Source: Falciphora oryzae (lineage: Eukaryota > Ascomycota > Sordariomycetes > Magnaporthales > Magnaporthaceae). Taken from it: a stretch of DNA of 64,000 bases. Shown here piece by piece: positions 1 to 11,699 of this stretch. Position numbers and translations under genes: made by a program. The DNA is taken from NCBI GenBank assembly GCA_000733355.1, contig JNVV01000005.1, forward strand, positions 472,649 through 536,648. The letters are read 5' to 3'. Numbering within the stretch: position 1 is the first letter of the stretch; each line of letters starts with the position of its first letter. The notes under the pieces are model-generated. The model did no database searches. It saw only the letters and a list, made by a program, of their open reading frames with translations, and was not told the origin of the DNA.

Positions 1-1744
1 GGAAAAAATGATCGGCGCCGATCCGGCAATAGCTGTTATGGAAACGCCGGACACCGGGCCTCCCTTGTCCCCCTTCCCGTCGCCGACAGTCCAGTCGGGA
101 AGCAGAACAGGCAAAATAGACAGGGGTATTCCACTGGACTTGTTGTTTCACTTGAAAAGGGGGTTTGCCGTTCTTGGGTCGCATTGGGCGGCCACACCGG
201 GGTCCCGCAATCGCTACTTTTTTTTTTTTTCTCAGTCCCTTTTTATCGATAGATCGCAGAGCCGCCCTCGGGCAATTCCAGACTCCAAATCGAGTAACAA
301 AAGGGACCCACTCTGTGGGGGGCGAGATTTGGGAAAGCTTGCGCGCCCCCGCCGGCCATTCTATTGGTGACTCGCGCAGTTTCATCGAACCCCGCCATCA
401 AGCCATTCGAACGGCGAGGGAAAGGGTGGCTCACTCTTTGCGGCGCTATCCCGTTCGCATGAATTGAGCGTCACAGGGATTTGATATTCTCCTCCGCCAG
501 CATTCTTCAGCTCCCATTATAGGGCGCGCGGGAGAGTTTCCCGCGGAACAAAGTTCCCACCGGCGATCCCCGGCGATCCTAGGAGGAGGAGGAGCTGTTG
601 GCGCCTACTACGCTCCGAGATAGAGCAAACAGCTGTGGATGGCCGGAGGGGACTTCCCTTCCTGTCGCTCCCGTGGCAAACGGCGCACACCCTGCCTGCC
701 CTGTCGTTCAGCCGATCTGCAGCAGCCAGAGTGGCCAACCACGAGAGGGATTTCGACATGTCACGTCGCTCCAGGGGAAATGGGAAGGGATCCTTATTTT
801 CCCCAATGTCTTGGTTTGCTATCCTCTGTGGCTCCGTGAGGTCTTGGGTGTTTGCTTCTTCCCTCTTTCCCCCATCCCGTTTGGCCTGGAAAGCTAGGTG
901 CCACGCCTCCAAAGGCAGCGCCATGGTGCTAGGCTCTAACGTCGTGCCAGAAGTGGAAAGCCTGGTTGAATCAATGCGAAAACCGCGGTCCCGTCTCGAA
1001 GGGTCACGGATCGCTGCTTCGAGGTGGACCAGGCTGTGGATGTGGACACCCACGCCCCCGGGCACTGACCCCCCAGATGTGGAAGTCGCACCTGGCCTCC
1101 CGGCTTGGGTGGTTGGACATGGGGCTTCGGGATGGGGAGGGGGGAGATGAAAGAGATATTTTCTTGTGCTTCCCACGATTCGAGGTTACATCTTTTTTTT
1201 CTTCTCCCTTCCTTATCTAACTGCTTGTTTGTTTTTCCGAGGGACACACTTTCTTCCGTTTTTTTTTCTTCTTTTTTTTCGGGTTTGTTCTTGTGGCAGG
1301 GCCTTTCCATCTCATCCCTTTTCGTTCACTCCGAACTGCAAGTCGGGCTTAATCTTGCACGATCTGTGATCGTATCATTCTCTCTTTCCAACCCTTCCAG
1401 TTCGAAACCGGGGTCGTCGTCTCCTTGTGTCTCCCTTGATATCGATTTACCCACGACAGTCAGGTCTCGCAGGCGCCCTAGGTCGGCCCTTCCACTTCCG
1501 AACAACGTACACGGCTTTTATCGTCTCTCCCTTTATAGGTTGATCCTGCTGCTTCAGACCCGAGGTCGCCCTTCTTTTTTGTCGGTATCACCAAAGTCGT
1601 TTCGAGGCCTGCCTTAGCCCTGCGCGCCTTACAAAGACCGTCCATATCCCCCAAAAGTCGAGTCAACAACGAACGACTCGAGCCTCGGTCCCTCTCCGCC
1701 AGAACCCCCATCTTTCCCGCCCATCTACCCTCAAACCCGCCGAA
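1..1744. other. Intergenic region and promoter of the secreted-protein gene
   Basis: No reading frame here looks like a real protein. The right half is increasingly pyrimidine-rich, with long T and CT runs around 1190-1290, which is typical of fungal promoters and leaders and suits the plus-strand gene that starts at 1745. A gene ending just left of the window cannot be excluded. Confidence 0.5.
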
Positions 1745-2281
1745 ATGCTCGTCAACACTGTCCTCACCTCGGTCCTCCTTGCCGTCACTGGCGTCAGCGC
1801 CCGGGTGATGCCCTTCCACCACCCCAACGTCGCCGTCCCTCAGCAGCACTTCGAGGTCCTGAACATGCGCCAGGCGTCCCGCATCAACCCCAAGGCCGTG
1901 TCCGACGTCAAGTGTACCGACGCCAACGCGTAAGTTCTTCCGTGCTCTAGCTTTCCTTCGGCTACCAGGTAACTAACACACCTCCCCGCTAGCCGCATCG
2001 TCTTCCACGACCAGAACGTTGCCGAGCTGGCCATCTGCGGCGGCATCGCCGGCTCCATCACGAAGTGCCAGGGCAACCCCCGGTCCACGACGGGCCAGTC
2101 CGGGTCCGCCAAGTTCTCGCTCACCCCGGTCGAGCCTGGCGCCACCATCAACATCTCCAAGGGCCGCTGGGAGCAGTGCGTCCGCGCCGCCCGCGGCGTC
2201 TGCCCCACCGGCTCCATGACGGGCGTCTGCTCGGGCGGCGCCACAAAGGGCGACGTCGCCTTCACCCTCACCAACCCTTAG
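1745..2281 (+). CDS. Small secreted cysteine-containing protein (hypothetical)
   Basis: Two exons, 1745-1929 and 1993-2281, joined by a 63-base GTAAGT...CTAG intron, encode 157 residues. Residues 1-19 form a classical signal peptide (hydrophobic LLAVTGVSA end), so the protein should enter the secretory pathway. The mature part has a 40-residue stretch without cysteine, then six cysteines (one in KCTD at the end of exon 1, five in exon 2), which could form three disulfides. There is no transmembrane segment and no GPI-like tail. I do not recognise the family. Size, export and cysteine content fit a candidate effector or a wall-associated protein, but that is inference. It is transcribed towards the SWC6 gene. 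Exon structure is well supported because the frame continues cleanly across the intron. Confidence 0.8.
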
Positions 2282-2957
2282 AGCCGTTCAAAAAGGACCG
2301 TTCACGCGCGACATCTTTGTGTGTGTTGTGTATTTCTCATCTTGTCTTTTGGCAATTTATCATGACATGGCGTTGGCTTTTTGGGCAGGGGGTGAACTAT
2401 CGGGCCAGATTTCTTTTTTTATCATCTGGTCTTTTTTTTTTTTTTATTTTTTTAAGGGCCAAACTTTCACATTTTGGACCGGGGGATTCAGGGGCAAAGG
2501 ACCCGTGTCATAGGGGCATGGGGTGGGTATTGGGGCAAACGACGAGGATCCGACGAGGATTCAAGGGCACCAAGTGTGTTACTCTTTGTACAACACCAAC
2601 CTTCTCTTCTAAGCAGTATATAGTTTTGAGACAACCAAGGGCCAAATAGCCGTGTATATACAATCCAAGATTTTTCATTTCGCGAGCAAAAACAGGTGCC
2701 CGTGGGGGCGGACATGTTGAACAATCACCGTTTGTGTGCCACCATCGGTGGTGTTCGTGTCTGGTGTAAGCCGCTGTCGTTACACAGTGCATTGTCATTG
2801 TGAGCGAGTGTGTGCAAAGATGAGACGACACTGCAAGGTGCCCAAACTAACGTCACTTAACAGCATTGCATAGGTACAAGTAAGGGGTAACAGGACGCTT
2901 CGCTGGTGAGAGAAAAAGGTATACTAAATTAATGCACATCCTCCCATGGCAGCGCGC
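2282..2957. other. Convergent 3' intergenic region
   Basis: Lies between the stop codons of the secreted-protein gene (+) and SWC6 (-). It contains a T-rich run at about 2417-2453, consistent with 3' UTR sequence. No gene seen. Confidence 0.5.
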
Positions 2958-4041
2958 TCACAGCCCGTACCGGGTGACGCACTCCTCGCGGTGCACGTCG
3001 AGGCAGTCGAGGGCGCACACGCGGGTGCCGCACTTGATGCACTTGACCCTGCCCCAGTAGCCGCAGACGGCGCAGAAGACGCGGGCGGGATACCTCGGCC
3101 GGCCCCCTCTTTCGTCGTCCCCGCCCTCGTCGTCGTCGTCGTCGTACCCGGGCGCCCCGCGCGCCATCAGCTCCGGGTAGGGCGCGGGCGGGGCCAGCAG
3201 CAGGGCGCGCAGCTCGTCGTCGGTCGGCAGGGGGGGCACGCGGCTGGCGAGCAGCGGGTCAGCGTCGGCCGGGTGCGGGGCGGGCGTGCGGCCCGTGTAG
3301 GGGGGCAGGATGGTGCTTTTGCGGGCGCCGTTGCCGTCTTGGGGTTGTGACGGTGGCGGTTGTTGTGGTTGTGCGGCGGACGAGGAGGGTGTGCTGGGCG
3401 CTGGCGGCGCGTCTGCCATCTCGACGTCTTCGCTTGTCCTCTGCTGTTGCTGTCTCCGACTTGGGCCGCTGCGCCGGCTGCTGCTTGCGCCGGCCCCGCT
3501 CGTGGCGGCTGCTGCTGCCGCTGCTGGCGTCGCGGGGGTCGGGGTCTGCGGCTGGGAGGGCCGGGGCGTCGCCGAGCCCGAGAGCGGGTCGGCGCCGCTG
3601 CCCAGGGCCTCAAAGTCGCCGAGGTGGTTCGCAAACGTCTTTTGCGACAGGAGGATCTTGCGGACGGTGGGTGTGGATTTGCTCAGGGCTGGGTTCGCTT
3701 TGCTGTTAGCGGAAGCATGTTTTTAAAAGAAACACGACGGCTAAGCTACCAACCAACCAACCTTTTGGCCCACCCGGCCTGGCGGGGACGGGGATGGCGA
3801 CGTCCTTGAAGTTGTCCCTGTCGAGCAGTTCGAGCTCCTTGCGCACCGCGGCCTCCTGGCGCGCCGACAGGTCCGACAGGCTGAGCTTGGACCGCGGGCC
3901 GCCGGACCGGGCCGCCCGCTTCCGCCCCGCGGGCTGCAGCGCCGCCATGGCCGGGTTGATGCCCGTGTCCGGCACGTACGCCCAGCCCGGCGCCGTCGTC
4001 GTGCGCGCGCTCGCCACCTCCACCACGCCAAAGTTGTTCAT
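2958..4041 (-). CDS. SWC6: SWR1-complex zinc-finger HIT subunit (Vps71/Swc6)
   Basis: Exon 1 (4041-3762) and exon 2 (3697 or 3688 to 2958) encode about 339 residues. The last ~40 residues carry a zf-HIT domain (FCAVCGYWGRVKCIKCGTR, then further Cys and His residues), the signature of Vps71/Swc6. In the family this subunit belongs to the SWR1 remodeller, which exchanges H2A for H2A.Z in nucleosomes. The N-terminus (MNNFGVVEVASARTTT) and the SQKTFANHLGDFEAL segment match what I remember of filamentous-fungal homologues. Between these lies a Gln/Ala/Pro-rich linker. The intron starts GTTGGT. Two acceptors nine bases apart both keep the frame, so the protein may vary by three residues. The start is the first ATG of the frame. 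Confidence 0.87.
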
Positions 4042-4438
4042 CGTTGCCGCGGCCGGCGCGCGCGCCCTATGTGCCCGAGCTCTGCCGTTGCTGCTGTCCC
4101 GTCCGCTGCGGTGGCTACGGCGCCGGCGATCGGATCGTATCTAGTGTGCAGGTCGTGCTTCGGCGGTTGGTTGCGCGATGCAGAGGCGCGTTTGTTTCCG
4201 TACAGCGATTTTTTTTTTTCTCCTTCCCCTTGCATCAACTGAGATTCGGCCATGTGACGCACTGACGTAAACGCTCCCAGCCGCTGCGGGGTTGACCCCA
4301 CAGTGCGTTTACCGCTAGGACTACAGCGGCAGCTCCGCCGCTTGGACAGAACGCATCGGATTGACGTTTACTTTCTTATTTCTTTATTTTATTTTACTTT
4401 TCTCAAATCGAAAACAGTGCGGTAGCACTACTAACTCA

Positions 4439-6782
4439 TCACCTCCGCCTCGCGCCGCCCGTAGCGCCAGGCCCAGCGCCGCCGCCCTCGCCGCCGTCGC
4501 GGTCCGCGAGCGAGACGACCTCGCCGATGCCCGCGGCCTCCTGCTCGTCCTCAAGCGCCGTGATCTCCTCCCTGCAGTCCCACCACTTCTCCTCGCTCAG
4601 CTCAAAGGCCTTGGTCTTGATCTCCTTGATCGTCAGGCTCTCGGGCTGGATGTTCTTCCAGCGCAGGTTCGTCATGAGGATCTCCTGCCACTCGTTGGAC
4701 GTGCGCACGAAGAACTCGCGCCGCGACTCGAAGGGCTGTTATAATGGAGCATATAATTTAGCATTGTTTCGTAGTAGATAGCAGTGTGCGCATGTGTGAC
4801 TTTTACTTACCCTTGGGTGCGGCAGCCCATCGTCCACCGCAGCCTCCGTCGTTTCCGTCTCGTCCCATTCCGAGGGGACTGATGAGCCTAGGCCCGAGTC
4901 CGCGTCGGCGTTGGACTCCTCTTCTGCGGGCTTCTTGCCGCGCTTGCTGGGAGTGAATTTCTTGGGGCTGGTAACCTCCATTTCTACGCCCTCATCCTCG
5001 TCTTCATCGTCTTCGTCATCTTCGTCGTCCTCCTCGTCATCATCTTCATCCTCAGACTCCTGCAGGCACGTTGGAGATTTGTCAGCGGAAAATTCAGTTA
5101 AAAAAAAGGGGGGGAGGGAGGTACCGAGACCAAAGTAACACAATGAGAAGAAGGCGTCTTACGATCCAGTCTTCGGTCGGCCTGTTGAAGATCTCCTTGC
5201 AGCCGTTCATCTTGTCCAGGTTGATGGCATACATGTCGTCAAACGTAAACTCGCGGTCTCCCTTCTCAAACGTGCCGCCGTAGATGTAGAGCACGTCGTC
5301 TTGAATCGCCAGCTGCGCGTTGAACCTCGGGTGTGGAAACTCCATGGAAACGGGCATCTCCCTGACGGGCTTGCCGCCGTTGTCGCCCTCGCCGTCCTCG
5401 TTCTGCCGCCCGCTGAGGTCGATGTCCATGGCGTCGGCGTCCTCGAGCGACGCCCCCGTCTCGAGCGCCGCCAGCTGCCTGAGCAGCTCTTCCTCGTTGG
5501 CCTGCGCGCGGCCCCTCCGGCCTCCCCTCTGCTGCTGCCCCTGGTCGCCGCCACCGCCGCCACCCCGCTTCTGCCCGCCACCACCGGCGCGGGCCTTGCG
5601 GAGGGCGAGCGGGAAGAAGCGGTTCCGCTCAATGTTCCAGGCGAACAGGCCGTTGAAGAACTCGCTCTCCATCCCCTCCTCGCTCTCCTCGACGTCGTGC
5701 ACGCCGCCAAACAGGATCCCGCGCCGCCCGCGGTGGTGGTAGGCCATGGTGGCGCCCGCGCGCTTGGGCTCGGGCGAGTTGGCGGGCTTCTTGCGCCGCT
5801 CCCACCGCACCGTCGGCGGCGTCCCCGGCGCGGCCTCGGGCGGCGGCTGCGTGATGCGCAGGAAGAAGCAGTCCTGGTGCACCATGGGCTTGAGCACGCT
5901 GCGCTGCGCCCCGCCGCCAGAGCCACCGCCGCCGCCACCGCCCTTGCCGCGCGTGTTGGCGGCGACGGTGGACTTGACGCGCGAGTAGCCGCCGTACAGC
6001 ACGGCGCCCTGCTCGTGCGGGAGAAAGGTGAAGGACGAGCGGGCGTCGGGCTTGAGCTGGGCGGCGGGCAGGGCCGGGCTGTGCCAGACAAAGTTCTGCG
6101 TGTCGTACAGCCACAGGTCGGCCAGGTACTTTGTCTGGTTGGCCGTGTCCTGGAAGCCGCCGAACAGGATGACGTAGTTCTTGTAGTAGGTCATGCGGTG
6201 GCCGCTGCGCGCGGGGGGAGTCTTGCCCTTTGGCTCGAGCCGCGTCCACTCCTTGGACGCGGCGTCGAGCTGCCACAGGTCGTTGTAGTGGTAAAAGGTG
6301 CCCTGCTTGGGCGAGCTGAACTCGCCGCCGAACAGGTACACGGACGAGGCCTGGTTGCCGCCGCGGCACCAGGCGTGGCCCGACCGGGGCAGCGGCGCGT
6401 TGGGCGACGTGACGGTGCGCCACTCGTCCTTGTCGACGTGGTAGACGTGCAGGTCGTTGAAGAAGGTCGCCACGGCCCCGTTGAACAGCTCGCCGCCGAA
6501 CATGAGCAGCTGCTTGCTGTTGCACGGCGACGCCAGCAGGCACGACGCCGCCCGCGCCCGCGGCGGCGCGTCGGCGACCGTCTCCGTCACCTTGAGGTAC
6601 TGCTCCTGCTGCTTCTTGTACTCCTCCAGCACCGCATCCAGGTCTACGTCCTCGGCATCGCTGTCGTCCACCTTTGCCGCCTTGGTCTTGGCCTTCTTCT
6701 CGGCTTTCTTCTCCTGCTTGGCTTTCTTCTCGGCCAGCTTGGCCTTTTTGTCACTGCTCTTCCCCTTTTTGTCCTTGGCCAT
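4439..6782 (-). CDS. Kelch-repeat protein with C-terminal DUF4110 (KEL3/KLHDC4-like)
   Basis: Three exons (6782-5163, 5059-4811, 4735-4439) encode 721 residues. The first ~45 residues are Lys/Ala-rich (KKAKLAEKKAKQEKKAEKK) and are followed by an acidic patch. Kelch repeats then occupy about residues 75-560, seen as repeated LFGG/YGG turns with following W residues (FGGELFNG, LFGGEFSS, LFGGFQDT, YGGYSRV, LFGGVHDV, YGGTFEKG). Two Gly-rich loops interrupt the propeller. Exon 2 encodes a long Asp/Glu run. Exon 3 is the DUF4110 domain (REFFVRTSNEW, EEKWWDCREEI). This architecture is that of yeast Kel3 and human KLHDC4, whose biochemical role is poorly defined. The splice sites give uninterrupted codons (WI|ES, PR|PF). 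Confidence 0.9.
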
Positions 6783-7404
6783 GTCTGCGACCTCTTGAGT
6801 ACGTAACGTTTATGTGTGACAAAGACCTTGACTCCTAACCCCTTGGAATACAGTGCCATACGGTTGGGGATCGGGTTGTGACGAGACTAAGACGGGTCTC
6901 GTGAGGGGTCGATCAACATGTGGTTTGAAAAATAAAAATGGGGGGTCGAGCTCATGTCAGTTCTTGACGTGGGGAACCTGTTCGGCGCATGGAGTTCGGC
7001 GCCTGGGCAGCCCAGGCAAACTCCTAAAATAACCAACCAGATCACAGCTGAGATCAAACCAGACAACATTTGTCTGTTCTCGAACCTAACGATCACTGTC
7101 ACTTGGCCATATCGCGCTATTGTCACTGCACGCTCCCAGGGGTTATTTGCCGCGACAATGTATAGCGGTGACGGGCAGCCGGTCCACGTACAATGGCTAA
7201 TGGCCCCTAGATATCTAATGATAGGAATGAGACGGTCCCAGTCGGGTGGTATACGCTCTTCTATCCATCATGCACTCCTTACCCAAGTGTCTAGGTATGT
7301 GTGTATATATCTATCCGTGCCTTCAGCTCTGAATTCCGTCTTTACGAATTACCGGTTGCCTACTGCCAATACTGGAAATCGGGCTCGCGGCGGGGAGGGA
7401 TCGA
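6783..7404. other. Intergenic: promoter of kelch gene, 3' flank of aminopeptidase
   Basis: About 620 bases between two head-to-tail minus-strand genes. It should hold the kelch gene promoter and the aminopeptidase 3' UTR. No coding frame is convincing. Confidence 0.5.
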
Positions 7405-10152
7405 CTAGTACCCCTTCCCCTTGAGCCACGAGGCCACGTCGTCGGCGTCGCGCTTGACCCAGGCAATCTTAGATCGGATGGAGTCAAGACTCTGCGCGAG
7501 CGACTGGTCGTAGCCCTTGTTGTCCTTGGGCCCGAAAAAGGCCTCAACCCGCTCCAGCTGCTCTTGCTTGGTGAAGCTCGACGTCGAGATGGTCACGACC
7601 GAGCCCAGCATCGAAAGCGCCGGCGGCAGCTTCTTGACCAGCTCCTCCCAGTTGGCAGTCATCCAGTTGTACACGGCTTCGATACCCTCCGGGTGGCTCC
7701 GGAGCCCGGCCAGGGGCATGTAAATGTCCTGGTCCTTGATCTCGCCGCTGAAAATCAGGTCAAGCGTCTGCTTGACAAGCGCTGGGTCCTTGGCCCGGCC
7801 CAGACAGCGCAACGCCGTGTTACGCTCGTCGCTGTTGGTCGACGTGCGGTAGAAGTTCAGCACTTCATTGTACTATTTTCATCGCAAGCGATTGTCAGTC
7901 TCTCACTGTGTCTTGCTCCGTCTCATTCACATACCAAAACATGGGCTTTTCCAAGGGTCACATACCGCGTCTGCTCCACCATACTTCAAAGCCATCGCAA
8001 AGACGCTTCCACGGATGTTAGGGTGGACAGCGGACTTATCGCCAGCCATGAAGCGCTTAAACATCTCCTTGGCTGCGGCAATGACAGTGGTGTCGCCAGA
8101 GAGCCCGGACGCTCCGAAGAGCATAGCCTTGAACTGTTGCTCAATGTGGCCGTCCTGGTCCGAAAACTCCCAGCCCATCTTATGCGCCCGGGGGCTGATG
8201 AGGTCCCGCTGGAACGCCTCCAGACTATTCCTTACCGCCTCGTCCTCGAAGATCCAGGCGCCCTGCACCGTCGACAGACGTCCTATGATCTCGTTCCAGA
8301 CGACGAACTCGGTCTCGTCGTTGAATCCCTTCAGCAGGCTCAGGACGCCCGAAGTCTTCTGGTATCCCGAGGCAGCCAGAGCGCCCGCATCGGCGAGCAT
8401 TCCTGCCCGATCCTCAACCGACAGCAGCCCCTTCTTGGCCGCTTCGCCAAGCTTCTCCAGACGCTCCGGGGTGTAGGATGTGCGGAAAAGGCTCGTGTGG
8501 TTCGCGTTCAGCTTGAAAAACTCGGTGCTCGACAGCTTGAAGTTGTCTTCCCTCTTCTTGAGGGTGATGGACTCGTCAACGCCGTCTTTGGTCCGGAGAC
8601 CGACAAGAACAGGGTAGAGAACCTTGTCCTCCTCAGGCTTGGTGTCCCCGGTGCGCAGGAACCGGTTCTGCTTGAGGTGGATCGTGCTCTCCCCCTCGTT
8701 CTCCGTCACCGTGATGACTGGATACCCCACATTCTTAGTCCAGACAGTCATAACGTCGTGCACAGGCTTGCCGCTCGCCGCAGCCAGTGCGCCCCAGAGA
8801 TCATCGGTAGTCGTGTTGCCATAAGCGTGCTTCTTCAGGTATTGACGCACACCCTCGAGGAAAACATCTTCGCCGAGATACGTCGAGATCATGCGGAGGA
8901 CGCAAGATCCCTTGGAGTACGAGATGGCGTCAAAGATCTGGTTGATCTCGTCGGCCCGCTTCACGGGAACCTCAATGGGGTGGCTGCTCCTCAGGGAGTC
9001 CAGGGACAAGGCTCCTTGGAGCGTGTCGGTGACGTACGACTGCCACACCTTCCACTCGGGGAAGAAAACATTGCACGAGTACCAGGACGCCCACGTAGCA
9101 AAGCCCTCGTTGAGCCACAGGCCATCCCACCAGTCCATGGTGACGAGGTTTCCAAACCACTGATGGGCCAGTTCGTGTTGAACAACCTCGGCAACCCGCT
9201 CCTTGGTCGCGGCGCCACTAACCTTCTCGTCCAGCAGCAGATCAACGACACGGTAGGTAACCAAACCCCAGTTCTCCATGGCGCCCTGGGCGAAATCGGG
9301 GATAGCGACCTGGTCCATCTTTGGCAGGGGGAAGTCGATGCCAAAAACCTTTTCGTAGAACTCGAGCGTCTTGGCGGCCAGGTTCAGGGAGAAGCGGCCG
9401 TGCTCGATGTCGAGCCCAGGGGGCGCGTAGACACGGACGGGGACGCGGAAGTCGTTGGACTCGATGTAGTCGAGCTCGCCGACGATGAAGGCCAGGAGGT
9501 AGGTGGACATGAGGGGGGAGTTGTTGAACTTGACAGACTTCTTAACCGCGCCCGTCGCCTTCGAGGTAACCTCGGACTCGGAGGCGACGTCCATGTTGCT
9601 CAAGCAGGTGAGCTTCTTGTCAGCCACAAGAGTGACGGCGAAGGTGGCCTTGAGCGACGGCTCGTCGAAGCACGGGAACGAGCGCCTCGCGTCGGTAGGC
9701 TCCATCTGGGTCACGGCAAGGACGCCCTCGGAGCCATCGGGCCTCTTAAAGGTGGCTCTGTAGAAGCCGGCCATCTTGTCGTTGAGCGTGCCGGTGAAGT
9801 CAATAGTGAGCTCGGCCTTGTTGCCCTTGGGGATGACGTCGTCAAAGTCGATCTTGGTGGTCTGGGTGTCCTCATTATACGAGACCTTGGGGGAGTCGGT
9901 GACGGTCTTGCCGGCCGACACGATCTTGACCTTGAGCACGTCGAGCTCCAGGGTGTTGAGGGAGATGGAGGTGGAGTCCTCGGCGACGTCGAGGTGGACG
10001 ACGACGGTGCCGGAGAAGGTGAACTTGTCCAGATCGGGCTCCAGGGTCAGGTCGTAGTGCTTGGGCACGACGTTGGCCGGGAGCAGCTCTCTGGCGGCGG
10101 CGCTGGGGGCGACACCGCCGCCCATCTCGACGCCGGCGCGGGACCTGCACAT
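7405..10152 (-). CDS. APE2: M1-family zinc aminopeptidase (Ape2/Aap1 type)
   Basis: Exon 1 (10152-7966) and exon 2 (7872-7405) encode 884 residues, the usual size of fungal Ape2. It removes N-terminal residues (Ala/Arg/Leu type) from peptides. The exopeptidase signature GAMEN is at residues 290-294. The zinc site HELAH is at 326-330 with the third ligand Glu in NEGFA 19 residues on, the HEXXH-X18-E pattern of M1 gluzincins. An N-terminal beta domain precedes these and a helical ERAP1-C-like domain follows. The intron begins GTATGT and falls between GGADA and YNEVLNF. The chosen start is the first in-frame ATG (MCRSRAG). The frame stays open ~140 codons upstream without an ATG and reads like a mitochondrial leader. 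Confidence 0.95.
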
Positions 10153-11699
10153 GGCGTGACGGCGGTAGGAGCAGTATCTGGCGGGGGGTTTGTTGCGAAG
10201 CAGTAGGCGTGTGCTAGGCCGCGGCTGGGCGACGGTGTGACGGTGCTGGAGGGCGGTTGCACCAGCTGTTGAAGCGCCAAGGGCTGAACCAAGGACAGAG
10301 TATGATAGTCTCCGCGTTTGCAGGAGAGGGGAGGGGCCGGACCTGCAGATCGGGTGTGGCCAAGGAGGGGCGGGTGCGATGCACGGATTAGCGACGAAGG
10401 TGGAGGGCGGTGGGGGTGGGATCGAAGACAGGGCCCGTCCACTCGGACAGCTTTGAATCGACGTCAATTGTCGTGGGGAAAGGCCTGGGTGCAGCTCCGG
10501 TGGCACGACCGCTGCCCCGATTAGGGTTTGCTGTCGGACGGCCAGTAGGGTTTGGCCGCAGTCGCCGTCGGGGCGCACGCCTTACATCGGATGGTGCGGG
10601 GAGCAAAACCAGAGGAAGGGGACGGATGGAATCTTGACCCAGCCAATACTAACAGTTGTTGTGTCGGGTCAATTACGGCCACGCGCCGACACCGCAGCAG
10701 CGAGGCTGGTGTTGCTGATGCTGCTGCTGCTGATTTTGATCTTGTGCTGAGCCAGGATGAAGAAGATGAAGTCTGCTGGCGTAATATTCCACTCTGGGAA
10801 GCCAACAGTCGCGAGGAACAAGACATGGCCGAAGAGAAATGCATAAATAGAAAAACTAATAAAACGATGCACAGAAATCCAGGGCCATCGACTGCGAGTT
10901 CATCCGGGTATCAGTAATGCAGTAAGTAATGTGGCATATGCAACGAGAAGGCGAGAAAAATGAGACGGCGTCTGCAATTGAGCTTTGGTGAAAACATCTC
11001 CGCCTCCGTTCCGCATCTACCCGTCGGACACTGAGCCGAGTTATTGCGTGGCGCTAAGCCGCTTACGGACAGGCCAGCCCCTGAACAACACCGCGGCACC
11101 TGTGCAACACGAACGGCATGAGGCCAGGCAAAGTGAGAAGAAGACAAGAGAAAGCGATATGCAATTTAGTCATCGGCTATGTGCATTCAGAAGAATACGC
11201 CATGCTCGGAGTGTCCATACGATTGATTGTCTGTCAGCTGGTCAGGGGAAGCCCGCTCTCGGCCGTAGCTCGCCCCCTTTTGGGCGTTGCTCCTCGATAG
11301 AATCACCATCCCACCCACGTATTCATAGATAGGGTTTGAAAACGGACGGTAAAGGAGAGTGTGAGAGAAAAGAATGCATACGGGAGCGAGAACTTTGTAT
11401 GACGACTAGACTGCAGGATAGACGCCTCTCAGCCCCAGGCTAGATGGCAAACAACAAAAAGAGAGAGAGAGCGTAGGAAGGAAAATAACAAAGAAACACC
11501 GGCTGTAATGGGTATGAATATGATTATGTACAGATTCTGCTGTGACTAGAAATGCCCGTCAAGAATAGTCGAAAGAATGTGCCGGGTTACAGGCTGGGTA
11601 TCATACTCAAGCCTCGGAGCAAAAAAAAAAAAAAAAAAAAAAGCAGTTGATGGAGAAAAATCAAATCAGCCACATTCGTCGTGTGTCTTGTTTTTCGTT
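10153..11699. other. Intergenic: aminopeptidase promoter and 3' flank of membrane-protein gene
   Basis: No gene is supported. The part next to 10152 is an open frame in phase with the aminopeptidase. The part near 11600 includes an A22 tract and should be 3' UTR of the following minus-strand gene. Confidence 0.5.
11621..11642. repeat. Homopolymer A22 (T22 on the gene strand)
   Basis: Uninterrupted run of 22 A just downstream of the membrane-protein stop codon. On the gene strand it is a poly-T tract in the probable 3' UTR. Confidence 0.95.

Noticed and set aside
5301..6806. About 500-codon plus-strand open frame
   Set aside because: Antisense shadow of the kelch gene, low in complexity, caused by the same codon bias.
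7070..7100. Minus-strand GGTTCGAGAAC resembling a tRNA B box
   Set aside because: The two final C positions do not match, and no A box or acceptor stem could be paired around it.
7564..10206. Very long plus-strand open frame (about 880 codons)
   Set aside because: It is the mirror of the aminopeptidase gene. GC-ending codons on the coding strand suppress stops in this antisense frame, and the translation has no domain.
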